The notes: a model not told the origin generated them from the letters alone. DNA of 44,801 nt from Acidobacteriota bacterium (GCA_013151025.1 JAADJC010000091.1:73907-118707), one strand, 5' to 3'; counted from the stretch's first letter, positions 8,081 through 17,092 are shown. Numbers and translations are program-made.

Positions 8081-9694
8081 ATGGGCCATGGAGTATTACT
8101 TGCCCTGCTGTTGCTTACCGCAAATCCGAAAGTGAATGAGCAGGTTGTGGTAACGGCAAAAACAGGAAGCGCGGAGAAAACAGAAACCATCGACCAGTCG
8201 GTAATGGATAAATTCACCCTGCTCAATACAGCAGATCTGTTTGAATTTTTCCCCTCATTGTCCCTGGCTACCCGTGGGCCGGGCGGTGTACAGGCGGACA
8301 TTTCATTTCGTGGCGCACGGGGAAACCAGGTGGGTGTTCTTCTCAACGGGATTCCCCTGAACAACGCCCAGACCTATCACCACAATTTTGATATTCCGGT
8401 GGCGCCGGAAGATCTGACGGCGTTCTCGGTTCGGCCCGGGGCCTCCGGTGCAGAGTCCCCCTACGGGTTCAGCGGCCAGGTGAACCTGAAGACCGGCAGC
8501 AATCAAAAAGAACGGTACAACTTTGCCTACGGAAGTGACAGATATTATCACATCTATGCGGCTCAATATGGGCTTTCCTATCTGTTGGAAGGCAGCGACG
8601 GATATCGGGACAATACGGATTATCACACCACAAACGTAACCTGGCAGGGGGAACGCAATGGTTTTCGGGTTTTCACCGCTTTTAATCGGAAAAGTTTCGG
8701 CGCCCAGGACTTTTATGCGCCCTATCCATCCTATGAAACAACCGAAACCTATCTCGCGTCTGCCAGCTGGAAGAACCTGACTGTGTATGGAATCCGTCAC
8801 GACGACACATTTCTGCTGGATCGGGACAACCCGGATTTTTACATGAATGAAACCGAGACTGTCCGCAGTGGATTCCATCAGGAATTTCAATTGCCACACA
8901 ATATATTTCTTTCCTATGATTTTGCAGCCAATAGTGTTTCCAGCCTGGTATTGGGACAACACAACGACCATGAGCTGACGATAAAAGGGGCAATGGTTTT
9001 GCGGGCCGGTGGCTGGCGCATTCGTCCGGGAATTACCCTTGTAGATTCTTCAAGAGATAGTGGGGAATGGATGCCCTTTGTGGGTATTTACAGGTGGATC
9101 AACAGCTACCGCGTATCTATGGAAGCCTCCCGTACCGTTCGTCTGCCGGATTATACGGAACTCTACTACATTTCCCCGGTAAATCAGGGAAATTCCGAAC
9201 TTCAGTCGGAATCCGCCTGGAATGTGGACCTCTCGGTGGGCAGGGCATGGTGGAAAGGAACGCTTTTCTACCGGAATGAATCCCGTCTCATTGACTGGGT
9301 GCGAAGGGATGAGATGTGGCACGCGGAAAACATCGGCCATTCCCGTGTCTGGGGCCTGGAAGCCTCTGCGGTAATCGGGAAATGGTCTGCGGGATATCAG
9401 ATGATCAGCCGGCAATCATCCACAGACCTGGAAACCAAGTACAGCTGGCATCTTCCAAAGAACCGCTGGGTGCTTCGCTATCACGGGAAAGACTTGTCTA
9501 TTATGTACCAGTTCATGGACACACCGGGATTGTCCAATGCTTCTGTACTGGATATGACATTTTTCGGCACCGGATTCTATCTGAAAGTAAAAAATGCAAT
9601 GGATGACAACTATGAAACCATACCCGGAATTCCAATGCCGGGTCGCACTTACCTGTTCGGATATCGGGTCAACGGCCCTTTGTTAACCTACTGA
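8081..9694 (+). CDS. TonB-dependent outer-membrane receptor (BtuB-like size)
   Basis: 537 residues from ATG 8081, which has a strong GGGGAGGGG five bases upstream. Starting at 8009 would put the hydrophobic segment too far inside. There is a short signal sequence (MGHGVLLALLLLTA), then a TonB-box-like EQVVVTA. The plug domain shows MDKFTLLNTADLFEFFPSLS, SFRGARGNQVGVLLNGIPLN and SPYGFSGQVNLKTG. About 350 residues of alternating aromatic/polar beta-strand sequence form the barrel. The protein imports a scarce ligand (for example a cobamide, iron chelate or sugar) with energy from TonB/ExbBD, which are not in this window. It is at the short end for the family, close to BtuB. The C-terminus (FGYRVNGPLLTY) carries a few extra residues after the usual terminal strand. 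No ligand-specific gene is adjacent. Confidence 0.9.
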   Translation: MGHGVLLALLLLTANPKVNEQVVVTAKTGSAEKTETIDQSVMDKFTLLNTADLFEFFPSLSLATRGPGGVQADISFRGARGNQVGVLLNGIPLNNAQTYHHNFDIPVAPEDLTAFSVRPGASGAESPYGFSGQVNLKTGSNQKERYNFAYGSDRYYHIYAAQYGLSYLLEGSDGYRDNTDYHTTNVTWQGERNGFRVFTAFNRKSFGAQDFYAPYPSYETTETYLASASWKNLTVYGIRHDDTFLLDRDNPDFYMNETETVRSGFHQEFQLPHNIFLSYDFAANSVSSLVLGQHNDHELTIKGAMVLRAGGWRIRPGITLVDSSRDSGEWMPFVGIYRWINSYRVSMEASRTVRLPDYTELYYISPVNQGNSELQSESAWNVDLSVGRAWWKGTLFYRNESRLIDWVRRDEMWHAENIGHSRVWGLEASAVIGKWSAGYQMISRQSSTDLETKYSWHLPKNRWVLRYHGKDLSIMYQFMDTPGLSNASVLDMTFFGTGFYLKVKNAMDDNYETIPGIPMPGRTYLFGYRVNGPLLTY

Positions 9695-9730
9695 ATAAGA
9701 TTGAGTGAAGCAATCCGCGAGGGAGGCTAC

Positions 9731-10519
9731 GTGAATGGAATGAAAAGTGAGTGTCAACGCCTGGTGGAGATAATGGACCGGCTTCGGGGAGAGGACGGTT
9801 GCCCCTGGGATCGGGAACAGACGTTTGAAAGCCTGAAAACTTTTTTAATAGAAGAAAGCTACGAAGTAATAGAAGCTGTGGACAAGGGGGATTTTGACGC
9901 CCTGTGTGGAGAGCTGGGAGATGTGCAATTGCAGATCGTGTTCATGGCCCGAATGGCAAAAGAAAAAGGCCTTTTTACCATGGTGGACGTGCTCCGTCGC
10001 ATAAACGAAAAGATGATTCGCCGCCATCCCCACGTGTTCGGAGATGAAACCGTTCATTCCACCGATGAGGTGCTGGAAAACTGGGAAAAAATCAAGGCAA
10101 AGGAAAGGGAAGACGAAAACGGCAGCAACAGTGAGTCCAAAGGCTTCCTCTCCGGAATTCCCAAAACCCTTCCCGCCCTCCAGGTCGCGTATCAGATTGG
10201 CGTAAAAACATCCCGGATTGGTTTTGACTGGGACACGCCGGCTCAGGTAGAAGAAAAAATCCATGAAGAATGGGCGGAAATGAAGGAAGCGGAAGCGGCA
10301 AATGATTGGGAAGGGCTTCGGGAAGAGTTGGGAGACCTGCTTTTTACCATTGCCAATTTTGCAAGAAAGCATGGAATCGACCCGGAAGACGCCCTTCGCC
10401 TCAGTAACCGCAAGTTTATGGGAAGATTTAACAAAATGGAAAAAGTCGCCGATGTGACCGCATCCACACCGGAAAAACTGGAAGAACTCTGGCAGGCGGC
10501 AAAGGCCGGGGAAAAGTAA
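9731..10519 (+). CDS. mazG: Nucleoside triphosphate pyrophosphohydrolase MazG
   Basis: 262 residues. GTG 9731 is preceded by GGGAGG with a four-base gap; ATG 9740 is the alternative start. It has two tandem MazG domains. The first has GCPWDREQTFESLKTFLIEE and EEsYEvieA followed by GELGDVQLQIVFMA, which supplies the metal-binding ExxE and ExxD residues. The second repeats this as IHEEWAEMKEAE and LREELGDLLFTIANFARKHG. MazG hydrolyses NTPs and dNTPs to the monophosphate and PPi, clearing non-canonical nucleotides and affecting (p)ppGpp responses. The stop is two bases before mnmA, so the two genes form one unit. Confidence 0.95.
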   Translation: MNGMKSECQRLVEIMDRLRGEDGCPWDREQTFESLKTFLIEESYEVIEAVDKGDFDALCGELGDVQLQIVFMARMAKEKGLFTMVDVLRRINEKMIRRHPHVFGDETVHSTDEVLENWEKIKAKEREDENGSNSESKGFLSGIPKTLPALQVAYQIGVKTSRIGFDWDTPAQVEEKIHEEWAEMKEAEAANDWEGLREELGDLLFTIANFARKHGIDPEDALRLSNRKFMGRFNKMEKVADVTASTPEKLEELWQAAKAGEK

Positions 10520-10521
10520 AT

Positions 10522-11565
10522 ATGCGCGTTTTACTGGCCATGAGCGGAGGCGTGGATTCCTGTGTGTCCGCCCACCTGCTGAAAGAAGCCGGCCATGATG
10601 TCACCGGCATCACGCTGGTGTTTCACCCCGACGTGGAAACGGCCCGGTGCAACCTGAAGATCTGCTGTTCCAGTCAGGATACAAAAGATGCAGAAGAGGT
10701 GTGCCGAAAGCTGGACATTCCCCACCATACTCTGGATCTTTCGAAAGAATTTAACCGGGCCATTGTGCAGCCGTTTATTGATGCATATCGTCTGGGGGAA
10801 ACTCCAAATCCCTGCGGGAGTTGCAACCGCTTTTTGAAAATAGGGCGCCTGGCGGAAGTGTTGGAAGATTATGGCTGTGAAAGGCTGGCAACCGGACATT
10901 ACTGCCGGGTACGGGACGGGAAACTCTATCGCGGCAGAGATATTACCAAAGATCAGTCTTATTTTCTGTCCATGGTCCGGGCAAAACATATTGAAAAGAT
11001 GATATTTCCACTGGGAGAAATGACCAAGTCGGAAGTGCGTAAAATTGCGGACATGCTGAATCTTGCCGTGGCGGACAAACGGGAGAGTCAGGAACTCTGT
11101 TTTACCGGAGGAAAGTCTCCCAATTCTTTTGTTTCCGGGAAAATCTCAGAAAAACCCGGATTCATTAAACATGTGTCCGGCCACATCTTCAAGCTTCATC
11201 ATGGAATGTCCGCTTTCACCATCGGTCAGCGGAAGGGGCTGGGCATTGCCTGGAACGAACCCCTGTACGTGCTGCAATTGGATGCCCGAAATCGAACAGT
11301 GGTTGTGGGAGAACGGCATTTCCTGGAAAAAAGAACCGTCCTGGTTCGCAGTTTCAATATGCTTTCTGAAATTTCCGGAGAAATATCCGGCTGTATCCGA
11401 TACAATCAGGAACCGAAGCCGGTTGAAACTGTTTCACAGGTTGACGACACCTCGTTATTGGTTCGATTTCAAGGCCCGATTGCCGCAGTGGCACCGGGTC
11501 AGATCTTTGCTGCTTACTCTGATGATTGCGTCATCGGTGGCGGCATCATAATGGAGGCAATGTGA
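10522..11565 (+). CDS. mnmA: tRNA-specific 2-thiouridylase MnmA
   Basis: 347 residues, the usual size. The enzyme puts sulfur on C2 of the wobble uridine in tRNA-Lys, -Glu and -Gln. The PP-loop AMSGGVDSC is at residues 6-14. The catalytic cysteine is C98 in ETPNPCGSCN and the second, persulfide-forming cysteine is C193 in ESQELCF. GHYCRV and KDQSYFL are further family motifs, and the C-terminal beta-barrel (IGQRKGLGI onward) is complete. It starts two bases after mazG. Its stop overlaps the GTG start of the next gene (ATGTGA at 11560-11565), and that gene's SD lies inside the mnmA 3' end. Confidence 0.97.
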   Translation: MRVLLAMSGGVDSCVSAHLLKEAGHDVTGITLVFHPDVETARCNLKICCSSQDTKDAEEVCRKLDIPHHTLDLSKEFNRAIVQPFIDAYRLGETPNPCGSCNRFLKIGRLAEVLEDYGCERLATGHYCRVRDGKLYRGRDITKDQSYFLSMVRAKHIEKMIFPLGEMTKSEVRKIADMLNLAVADKRESQELCFTGGKSPNSFVSGKISEKPGFIKHVSGHIFKLHHGMSAFTIGQRKGLGIAWNEPLYVLQLDARNRTVVVGERHFLEKRTVLVRSFNMLSEISGEISGCIRYNQEPKPVETVSQVDDTSLLVRFQGPIAAVAPGQIFAAYSDDCVIGGGIIMEAM

Positions 11566-12545
11566 AGGATTTTCTCGCTGTAGAATCCTTTGACGCAAAC
11601 GGTAAAACGCTCACCATTATGCTCTTCATGCGAATGAAGCTGCCCACGACTTCCTTTACCCTTCCGGTTACCGTACCGGAGAGTATGCTGAAGACGCTGA
11701 TAAGTCGTCTCCCGAAAGAGTGTGAGCTGTCCCAGCGGATGCAGGCCAACCTCGTTTCCATTTTCCATGAAGCCCAGAACAGCGTTGCAACCGGCAACCC
11801 TCCTGAAGAAGAGGTTCAACTGCTCTTAACCGCCCGGTTTGAAGATGGGGAAACCAGCACTCTGTTCCAGAAAACCGACCGGAAGCTCACGCGGTTGAAA
11901 CAGATGCTGAACCGGTTGCTTGAAGATGGGAATCCCCGCTTTGTTTATATGGTGTTTGGCATGCTTCTCGGGAACTCACCCGATCCGGATACCATCGAAC
12001 AATATGTGGCTTTCTGCGTAAAGCGGAATGAAACAGACCGGCTTTTGAACTGGCTGAATTTTCCTTCAACCCATGAGGGATGCTCTGTGGAGACCATTAC
12101 AAACCTGGCGGATATTGCGATTTATCACAAACAGTACTTTGATGGGGAGGCCCTCTGTGACCTGGCGTTACACGAAAACTACGGCAATGTGGCCGCATTA
12201 ATCGGAAAAGCTCAGTGCCGCTATCAGATTGGAAAAGATGATTATCTGGTCTTTCTCCAGAAAGCCTTTCATTTCAACAAGCGAATTACGGTGGAAACAG
12301 TTACCCGGCGATTCCAGTTCCGAAGGGACGTCCGGGCGGACGTATTTGACGTACTCAGCCTCAAGGACGCAATGGCAGAGGTTCGAATCCCCCCGGAGGC
12401 CTTGAAGCGAAAAGAACTTCTATCCCTTCCCTACCGCACCGAAAGCAGCCAGGGCAGTATCTACTTTGTCCGGAAAGAACTCGCCGCATGGAAAGAAACC
12501 ATGGACACACTGAGCATCGTTTCCGGTCGTTTCGGAAGAGGGTGA
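11562..12545 (+). CDS. Unknown protein translationally coupled to mnmA, TPR-like region
   Basis: 327 residues from GTG 11562, with GGAGG four bases upstream inside mnmA. I do not recognise the family. The N-terminal 100 residues are mixed alpha/beta (ESFDANGKTLTIMLFMRM onward). The middle (IEQYVAFCVKRNETDRLLNW to YFDGEALCDLALHENYGNVA and KAQCRYQIGKDDY) has the helix-turn-helix spacing of tetratricopeptide repeats. There is no signal peptide or membrane segment, so it is cytoplasmic. Context suggests a role near tRNA thiolation or a protein-interaction scaffold, but this is only positional. The gene ends just before a family A palindrome. Confidence 0.8.
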   Translation: MKDFLAVESFDANGKTLTIMLFMRMKLPTTSFTLPVTVPESMLKTLISRLPKECELSQRMQANLVSIFHEAQNSVATGNPPEEEVQLLLTARFEDGETSTLFQKTDRKLTRLKQMLNRLLEDGNPRFVYMVFGMLLGNSPDPDTIEQYVAFCVKRNETDRLLNWLNFPSTHEGCSVETITNLADIAIYHKQYFDGEALCDLALHENYGNVAALIGKAQCRYQIGKDDYLVFLQKAFHFNKRITVETVTRRFQFRRDVRADVFDVLSLKDAMAEVRIPPEALKRKELLSLPYRTESSQGSIYFVRKELAAWKETMDTLSIVSGRFGRG

Positions 12546-12548
12546 AGA

Positions 12549-12691
12549 GAAGTAAAGACAAGTAGGGACAAGGTTGAGCTTAAGTCCGGATAAGATTAAG
12601 AAGGAGCAGGGATTGCCCCACTCCTGGCAATTGCTGATTCTCAGTCTTCACTTAAACTAAATCTTGTCTTCTACTTAAACTTGTCTTTCTT
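12549..12691. repeat. Family A long imperfect palindrome, copy 1
   Basis: About 143 nt between convergent genes. Three blocks on the left match inverted blocks on the right in nested order: AAAGACAAGT (12554-12563) with ACTTGTCTTT (12679-12688); GACAAG (12567-12572) with CTTGTC (12663-12668); TTAAGT (12580-12585) with ACTTAA (12650-12655). The unit resembles the one at 17955-18090 in both arms. Its right edge contains the stop codon (12690-12692) of the minus-strand gene. Confidence 0.82.
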
Positions 12692-12902
12692 ATCCTTCCT
12701 CATCGCCTTCACCGAAGTAAAAGTAATTGGCACAGGATTTGGAACAAAACTGGCGTCCGCCGAAAGAATAGCCGCAGTCAGGGCAGAAGATGGCGAAACA
12801 CATGGGGCACTTCTGCAGAAGAGTGGTTTCTTCTTCTGTTATGCCACAGAATTTACATTCCATTAGTTTTTTTTGATCCCGGAAACGAAAAATGTCAGTC
12901 AT
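12690..12902 (-). CDS. Small eight-cysteine zinc-binding protein
   Basis: 70 residues from ATG 12902 (MTDIFRFRDQKK), whose first bases overlap the stop of the histidine kinase and which has AGGA just upstream. An internal start at 12863 (MECKFCG) would give 57 residues. Four Cys pairs are visible: CKFC, CPMC, CPDC and CSKSC, which suggests two zinc sites. The C-terminus is acidic (FGEGDEEG). Small proteins of this type bind zinc structurally and often mediate contacts. Being encoded in overlap with a histidine kinase suggests joint expression and perhaps a partnership, but that is inference. The stop codon lies in the family A repeat. Confidence 0.7.
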   Translation of the reverse strand: MTDIFRFRDQKKLMECKFCGITEEETTLLQKCPMCFAIFCPDCGYSFGGRQFCSKSCANYFYFGEGDEEG

Positions 12903-13710
12903 GTTCCTGGGCATCCATCGGCATCTGGATGGTAAATACAGTTCCCACATTTCGTGTGGAATTTACAAGTATTCTGCCGCCGTGGCGTTCCACTGCCAGT
13001 TTACAGAAAGTGAGTCCAATCCCGGTATCCATCTGTTCCTTGCGTTTTTCCGGGTTGAGCTGAATAAATGCCTGGAATATTTTTTCGAGGTCGGTTTCTT
13101 CCATTCCCTCTCCGTTGTCGATAATCCGGATATCAAACCGCCTTGCCTTTTTGTCCATGGACAGGGAGATTTCAACCCGCCCTTTCCCTTCTTTCGTATG
13201 GCGCAGTGAGTTGGACATGATGTTCTCAAGAACACGCTTCAGAACATCCCGGTCCACCATAGCAAGATCAAAAGACTCAGGCGGATAAAAGAGAATTTCC
13301 TTTTTTTCCAGTTGCAGCCGAATCTGAAATCCCCGCTTGGTTTCCTCAACAAGGAGTGGGATATCCACCGGCTCCAACACCAGAATAAGGCCGCCACCGC
13401 CATATTTGGACACGTCCAGGGCATTCATCACCATTGCAAATACCCGGTTGATAGAGTCCAAAGCGTTGGCAATGTATTTTTTTTGTTCAAATATACTGAG
13501 CATATTTACCATTTCAGGGTCCTGAAGCAATTCCAGCGAACTTTTGGAAACAGACAAGGGATTCTTCATATCGTGAATGAACATTTCCAGATATTCCTTG
13601 TGGCGTATAGCGGTGCGCCGGTACGCCTCCTGCTTGCGGCGGGTCCATACCAACAAAATAAACAACAGAATATTGATGAACAGGCTGGCCGACAACAACA
13701 TGTATTCCAT
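12895..13710 (-). CDS. Membrane-anchored sensor histidine kinase without extracellular domain
   Basis: 271 residues from ATG 13710 (MEYMLLSASLF). A TTG at 13773 would add 21 residues but has no SD; neither start has a clear one. There is one N-terminal helix (residues about 4-23) and then directly a HisKA dimerisation domain with H46 in MFIHDMKNPLSV. The HATPase domain follows, with N-box NIMSNSLRHT, G1 IDNGEGM, F-box FQAFIQL and G2 DTGIGLTFCK. All catalytic boxes are intact. No periplasmic, PAS or HAMP domain is present, so it presumably senses through the membrane helix or a partner protein. No response regulator is encoded nearby. The overlapping downstream gene encodes a small zinc protein. 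Confidence 0.9.
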   Translation of the reverse strand: MEYMLLSASLFINILLFILLVWTRRKQEAYRRTAIRHKEYLEMFIHDMKNPLSVSKSSLELLQDPEMVNMLSIFEQKKYIANALDSINRVFAMVMNALDVSKYGGGGLILVLEPVDIPLLVEETKRGFQIRLQLEKKEILFYPPESFDLAMVDRDVLKRVLENIMSNSLRHTKEGKGRVEISLSMDKKARRFDIRIIDNGEGMEETDLEKIFQAFIQLNPEKRKEQMDTGIGLTFCKLAVERHGGRILVNSTRNVGTVFTIQMPMDAQEHD

Positions 13711-14051
13711 ACCATTATTTAACGGTTCATTGCACTGAATGTCAAGAAAAACCTTTTTGTTAAGATGAATCAATTGTTCATGGTTTTCCCCGGGAAGGGG
13801 AAATTACAAATCAAGAACACTGAGACAGAAAAAAGCCAATTGCCGTTCTGCAAACCTGATCGCCTCACCAGCTATTGCGTATGCCCCGATGTACACTGCG
13901 GCGTTTCCCTTTACCGGTCGGACTTTTTAGAATTGACAGGGCTGTGCATTTGCGTTATAAACATACCATTATTTGCTGAGCTGTTGACTCAAACGGATCT
14001 TTTTTAATCATGTTATCCCGTTAGAATAGACAAACGGAGGAGGAGTACCCC
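13711..14051. promoter_or_regulatory. Divergent intergenic region with near-consensus promoter for the aminotransferase-pckA operon
   Basis: 341 nt between the kinase (minus) and the aminotransferase (plus). TTGACA (13933-13938) and TATAAA (13956-13961) with a 17-bp spacer form a near-perfect sigma-70 promoter, with transcription expected from about 13968. GGAGGAGGAG just before ATG 14052 is the ribosome-binding site. An 80-codon frame (13765-14007) covers this promoter and is not a credible gene. No attenuator or operator palindrome was seen. Confidence 0.7.
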
Positions 14052-15269
14052 ATGAGTATCGGCCTGATGGCGAGGTCTTTGGTTGAATCGCCCACAATGC
14101 GACTCAATGAAGAGGCACGAAAAATGCGGGAACGGGGAGAGCCGGTTATTCACTTAGGCATTGGCGAGCCCAAAAGCCCGACCCCGGTGGATGCGATTCG
14201 CAGCGCCATGGCAAAGCTGTCGGACGCCAACATTCACTACACGCCCACCGATGGCACCCCGGAGCTTAAACAAGCCATTATCCGATACATGGATGATAAC
14301 TATGATCGCCAGGCGGCACCGGATCAGGTGATTGCATCCGGCGGCGCCAAACAATCTCTCAGTGTAATTCTGGCCAGCATTCTCAATCCTCAGGATGAAG
14401 TAATTATCCCGGCCCCCTACTGGGTCAGTTATCCGGAAATGGTAAAAATCGCCTACGGTGTACCGGTGATTGTCCACCCGGAAGACGGCCGGTTCCAGCC
14501 GCGTTTTTCAGAAATAGCCGATGCGGTCACTTCCTATACCAAGGCAATTATTCTCAATAATCCCAACAACCCCTCCGGCGCCATCTATTCGGAAGACTTT
14601 ATACGGGAAATAGTCGAATTCAGCGAGAAAAAAGGCATCTGGCTCATCATGGACGATATTTATCACAAACTGGTGTATGGTGGCAAAAGCTGTGTACCGG
14701 CCACCCGTTTTACCGAACGGGACATTGATGATTCTAAGATTATTATTCTCAACGGCATTTCAAAACTCTACGCCATGACCGGATTTCGTATCGGCTGGGT
14801 AGTGGCACCGAGAAAACTGGTCAACGTAATGATAAAAGTTCAGGGCCACGGGTCTTCCTGCCCCCCGGCAGTCTCTCAGGCTGCGGCAGCCGGAGCGCTG
14901 AACGGCATTCAGAGTATGGTGGAAAATCTCCGGTTGACTCTTCAGAATCTCCGGGATCTCATGGTGCAGGAGCTGGAAGGCTTCAACGGTGTTCGCATTA
15001 CAAAGCCAGATGGCGCTCTCTACTGTCTGGCTGACTTTCGCGCCTACAGCAATAATTCCGAGGAACTGGCCGACTTTCTGTTGAAAAAAGTAATGGTTGT
15101 AACGGTTCCCGGAAGTGCTTTTGGAATGGAAGGATTTCTCCGATTGTCTTTCTGTAAGAACGTCAAAGACATCACAGAGGGTATTGCCCGGATAAAATGG
15201 GCACTGGACACCACTTCTCCCAATGAAATTTTTATCAACGACCATAAACTGGTGAGGGACTGGCTATGA
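14052..15269 (+). CDS. Aspartate-type aminotransferase (class I/II, PLP-dependent)
   Basis: 405 residues. ATG 14052 has a strong GGAGGAGGAG upstream. Features of fold-type I aminotransferases: HLGIGEPKSPTP near the N-terminus, HYTPTDGTPELK, the PLP phosphate/ring contacts ASGGAKQSL and NNPNNPSG, MDDIYHKLVYGG, and the PLP lysine K238 in NGISKLYAMTGFRIGW. The substrate-carboxylate arginine is in GFLRLSFC. Closest to the aspartate/aromatic aminotransferase Ib subgroup. It would convert aspartate and 2-oxoglutarate to oxaloacetate and glutamate. The stop overlaps the start of pckA (ATGA), so oxaloacetate production is coupled to its use by PEP carboxykinase. Confidence 0.93.
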   Translation: MSIGLMARSLVESPTMRLNEEARKMRERGEPVIHLGIGEPKSPTPVDAIRSAMAKLSDANIHYTPTDGTPELKQAIIRYMDDNYDRQAAPDQVIASGGAKQSLSVILASILNPQDEVIIPAPYWVSYPEMVKIAYGVPVIVHPEDGRFQPRFSEIADAVTSYTKAIILNNPNNPSGAIYSEDFIREIVEFSEKKGIWLIMDDIYHKLVYGGKSCVPATRFTERDIDDSKIIILNGISKLYAMTGFRIGWVVAPRKLVNVMIKVQGHGSSCPPAVSQAAAAGALNGIQSMVENLRLTLQNLRDLMVQELEGFNGVRITKPDGALYCLADFRAYSNNSEELADFLLKKVMVVTVPGSAFGMEGFLRLSFCKNVKDITEGIARIKWALDTTSPNEIFINDHKLVRDWL

Positions 15270-16915
15270 TGGATTTTCTGAATATCAAAACGCCGGCACA
15301 GAAAATTGCCGGTGAGCGGGCCAGCGAGATCAATCTGGAGAGCCTCGGGCTGAAAAACATTCGCAAGGCATACTGGAATCTACCGTCTGCAGCCTTGTAT
15401 GAAGAAGCCCTGTTTCGCCGTGAAGGCAACATCGCCCACATGGGCCCATTGATTGTCAACACCGGAAAACACACAGCCCGTGCTGCCAACGACAAATATG
15501 TTGTCCGGGAAACAGACAGTGAAAGCCACATCTGGTGGGGAGAATACAACCGTCCTTTCAGTGAAGACAAATTCAATGAAGTACTCAATCGGCTCCAGGC
15601 ATTTTTCCAGCAACGGGACGTTTTTGTCCAGGATTGCTACGGTGGCGCCCATCCGGACTACCAGCTTCCGGTACGTGTGGTCACCGAAATGGCCTGGCAC
15701 TCTCTTTTTGCGAGAAACATGCTGATTCCACCGAAAACAATGGATGAATACCGACATTTTGTCCCCGGATTCACCGTCATCTGTGCGCCGTCGTTCAAAG
15801 CAATACCGGAAATGGACGGAACCAACAGCGGAACATTTATCCTCATCAGTTTCAAACATCGGATTGCCCTTCTCGGCAGCACCGGATACGGAGGAGAAAT
15901 TAAAAAATCCGTTTTCAGCGTAATGAACTACCTCCTGCCGTTACAGAACGTCATGACCATGCACTGCTCCGCCAACGTGGGCAAGGGAGGAGACGTGGCG
16001 CTGTTCTTCGGATTGTCCGGAACCGGGAAAACCACGCTCTCCGCCGATCCGAGACGCCGGCTCATCGGAGATGATGAACACGGCTGGTGTGACGACGGGG
16101 TGTTTAACTTTGAAAATGGATGCTACGCCAAAGTCATCAACCTGTCCGCGTCTGCGGAACCGGAAATCCATGCCTGTACCCGTCGATTCGGAACCATCCT
16201 TGAAAATGTCGTATTTGACCAGACTTCCCGGCGACTGGACCTGGATGACGAAACCCTTACGGAAAATACCCGGGCATCCTATCCCCTGACTTATATCGCA
16301 AACTCCGTACCGGAAAAACGGGCAGGCCACCCGAAAAATATCATTCTGCTGACCTGCGACGCCTCAGGAGTCATGCCCCCCATTGCCAGGCTGTCCCCGG
16401 ACCAGGCTCTCTACCACTTCATTTCGGGATACACCGCAAAGGTCAGTGGCACTGAACTGGATCTGGGCCTGGAACCGGAAATTACCTTCAGTGCCTGCTT
16501 TGGCGCGCCGTTCATGGTTCACTCTCCCCACTATTACGCGGAACTTCTGAAGCAGAAAATTCTTCGCTATGACGTCCGCTGCTGGCTGGTGAATACCGGG
16601 TGGACAGGCGGCCCCTTCGGAATCGGAAAACGAATCAGCATTCGCTACACCCGTGCCCTGCTGGATGCGGCACTGGACGGAAAACTGGACGATGTGGAAT
16701 ACCGGAAAGACGAGATGTTTGAGTTTGAAGTGCCGAAAACCTGCCCCAACGTACCGGAAAAAGTTCTGACCCCGGAAGCGGCATGGCATGACTCCGATGC
16801 CTACTGGCAGAAATATCGGCAGCTTGCGGCTCTCTACATTGAAAACTTTAAGAAATTCAGAAGCGGAGCGTCGCCGGAGGTCATTGCCTGCAACCCGAAG
16901 CAAAAACAAAAGTAA
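15266..16915 (+). CDS. pckA: Phosphoenolpyruvate carboxykinase (ATP)
   Basis: 549 residues; ATG 15266 overlaps the aminotransferase stop (ATG 15269 is an alternative). The enzyme converts oxaloacetate and ATP to PEP, CO2 and ADP, the entry step of gluconeogenesis. P-loop GLSGTGKTTLS is at about 249-259, followed by DDEHGWCDDGVFNFENGCYAK (metal and kinase-2 region), then TENTRASYP and FSACFGAPFM. The substrate-loop motif reads TGKHTARAANDKYVV, where most ATP-type enzymes have TGxxTGRSPKDK. The Arg, Asp and Lys are kept but the SPK core is changed. The C-terminus ends in a low-complexity tail (PKQKQK) that runs into sequence resembling family A repeats. No promoter of its own is visible, so it depends on the upstream gene. 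Confidence 0.96.
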   Translation: MMDFLNIKTPAQKIAGERASEINLESLGLKNIRKAYWNLPSAALYEEALFRREGNIAHMGPLIVNTGKHTARAANDKYVVRETDSESHIWWGEYNRPFSEDKFNEVLNRLQAFFQQRDVFVQDCYGGAHPDYQLPVRVVTEMAWHSLFARNMLIPPKTMDEYRHFVPGFTVICAPSFKAIPEMDGTNSGTFILISFKHRIALLGSTGYGGEIKKSVFSVMNYLLPLQNVMTMHCSANVGKGGDVALFFGLSGTGKTTLSADPRRRLIGDDEHGWCDDGVFNFENGCYAKVINLSASAEPEIHACTRRFGTILENVVFDQTSRRLDLDDETLTENTRASYPLTYIANSVPEKRAGHPKNIILLTCDASGVMPPIARLSPDQALYHFISGYTAKVSGTELDLGLEPEITFSACFGAPFMVHSPHYYAELLKQKILRYDVRCWLVNTGWTGGPFGIGKRISIRYTRALLDAALDGKLDDVEYRKDEMFEFEVPKTCPNVPEKVLTPEAAWHDSDAYWQKYRQLAALYIENFKKFRSGASPEVIACNPKQKQK

Positions 16916-17092
16916 AACCAGGGTTGAGACCGGATGAGGCTGAGTAAAACAAAAAAGTGTTCTGAAATTATTTCCACTTTATCTTGCGGGTAGATGGAGG
17001 GTGGGGTAACAAGCCCTTAAGTTGAAATCAATTGGAGAATAGACGGGAAAATCAGCCGATCTGTACTCAAACATCAACTTTGCTTTTCTCAT
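16903..17092. repeat. Possible degenerate family A palindrome
   Basis: AAAGTAAAACCAGGGTTGAG and ACCGGATGAGGCTGAG after the pckA stop resemble the family A left arm, with a short internal deletion. CTCAAACATCAACTTTGC (from 17067) resembles a right arm. The match is clearly weaker than at 12549 or 17955. Confidence 0.35.

Noticed and set aside
13765-14007. 80-codon plus-strand frame upstream of the aminotransferase
   Set aside because: It covers the near-consensus promoter of the next operon, has no SD and has a non-protein-like composition.
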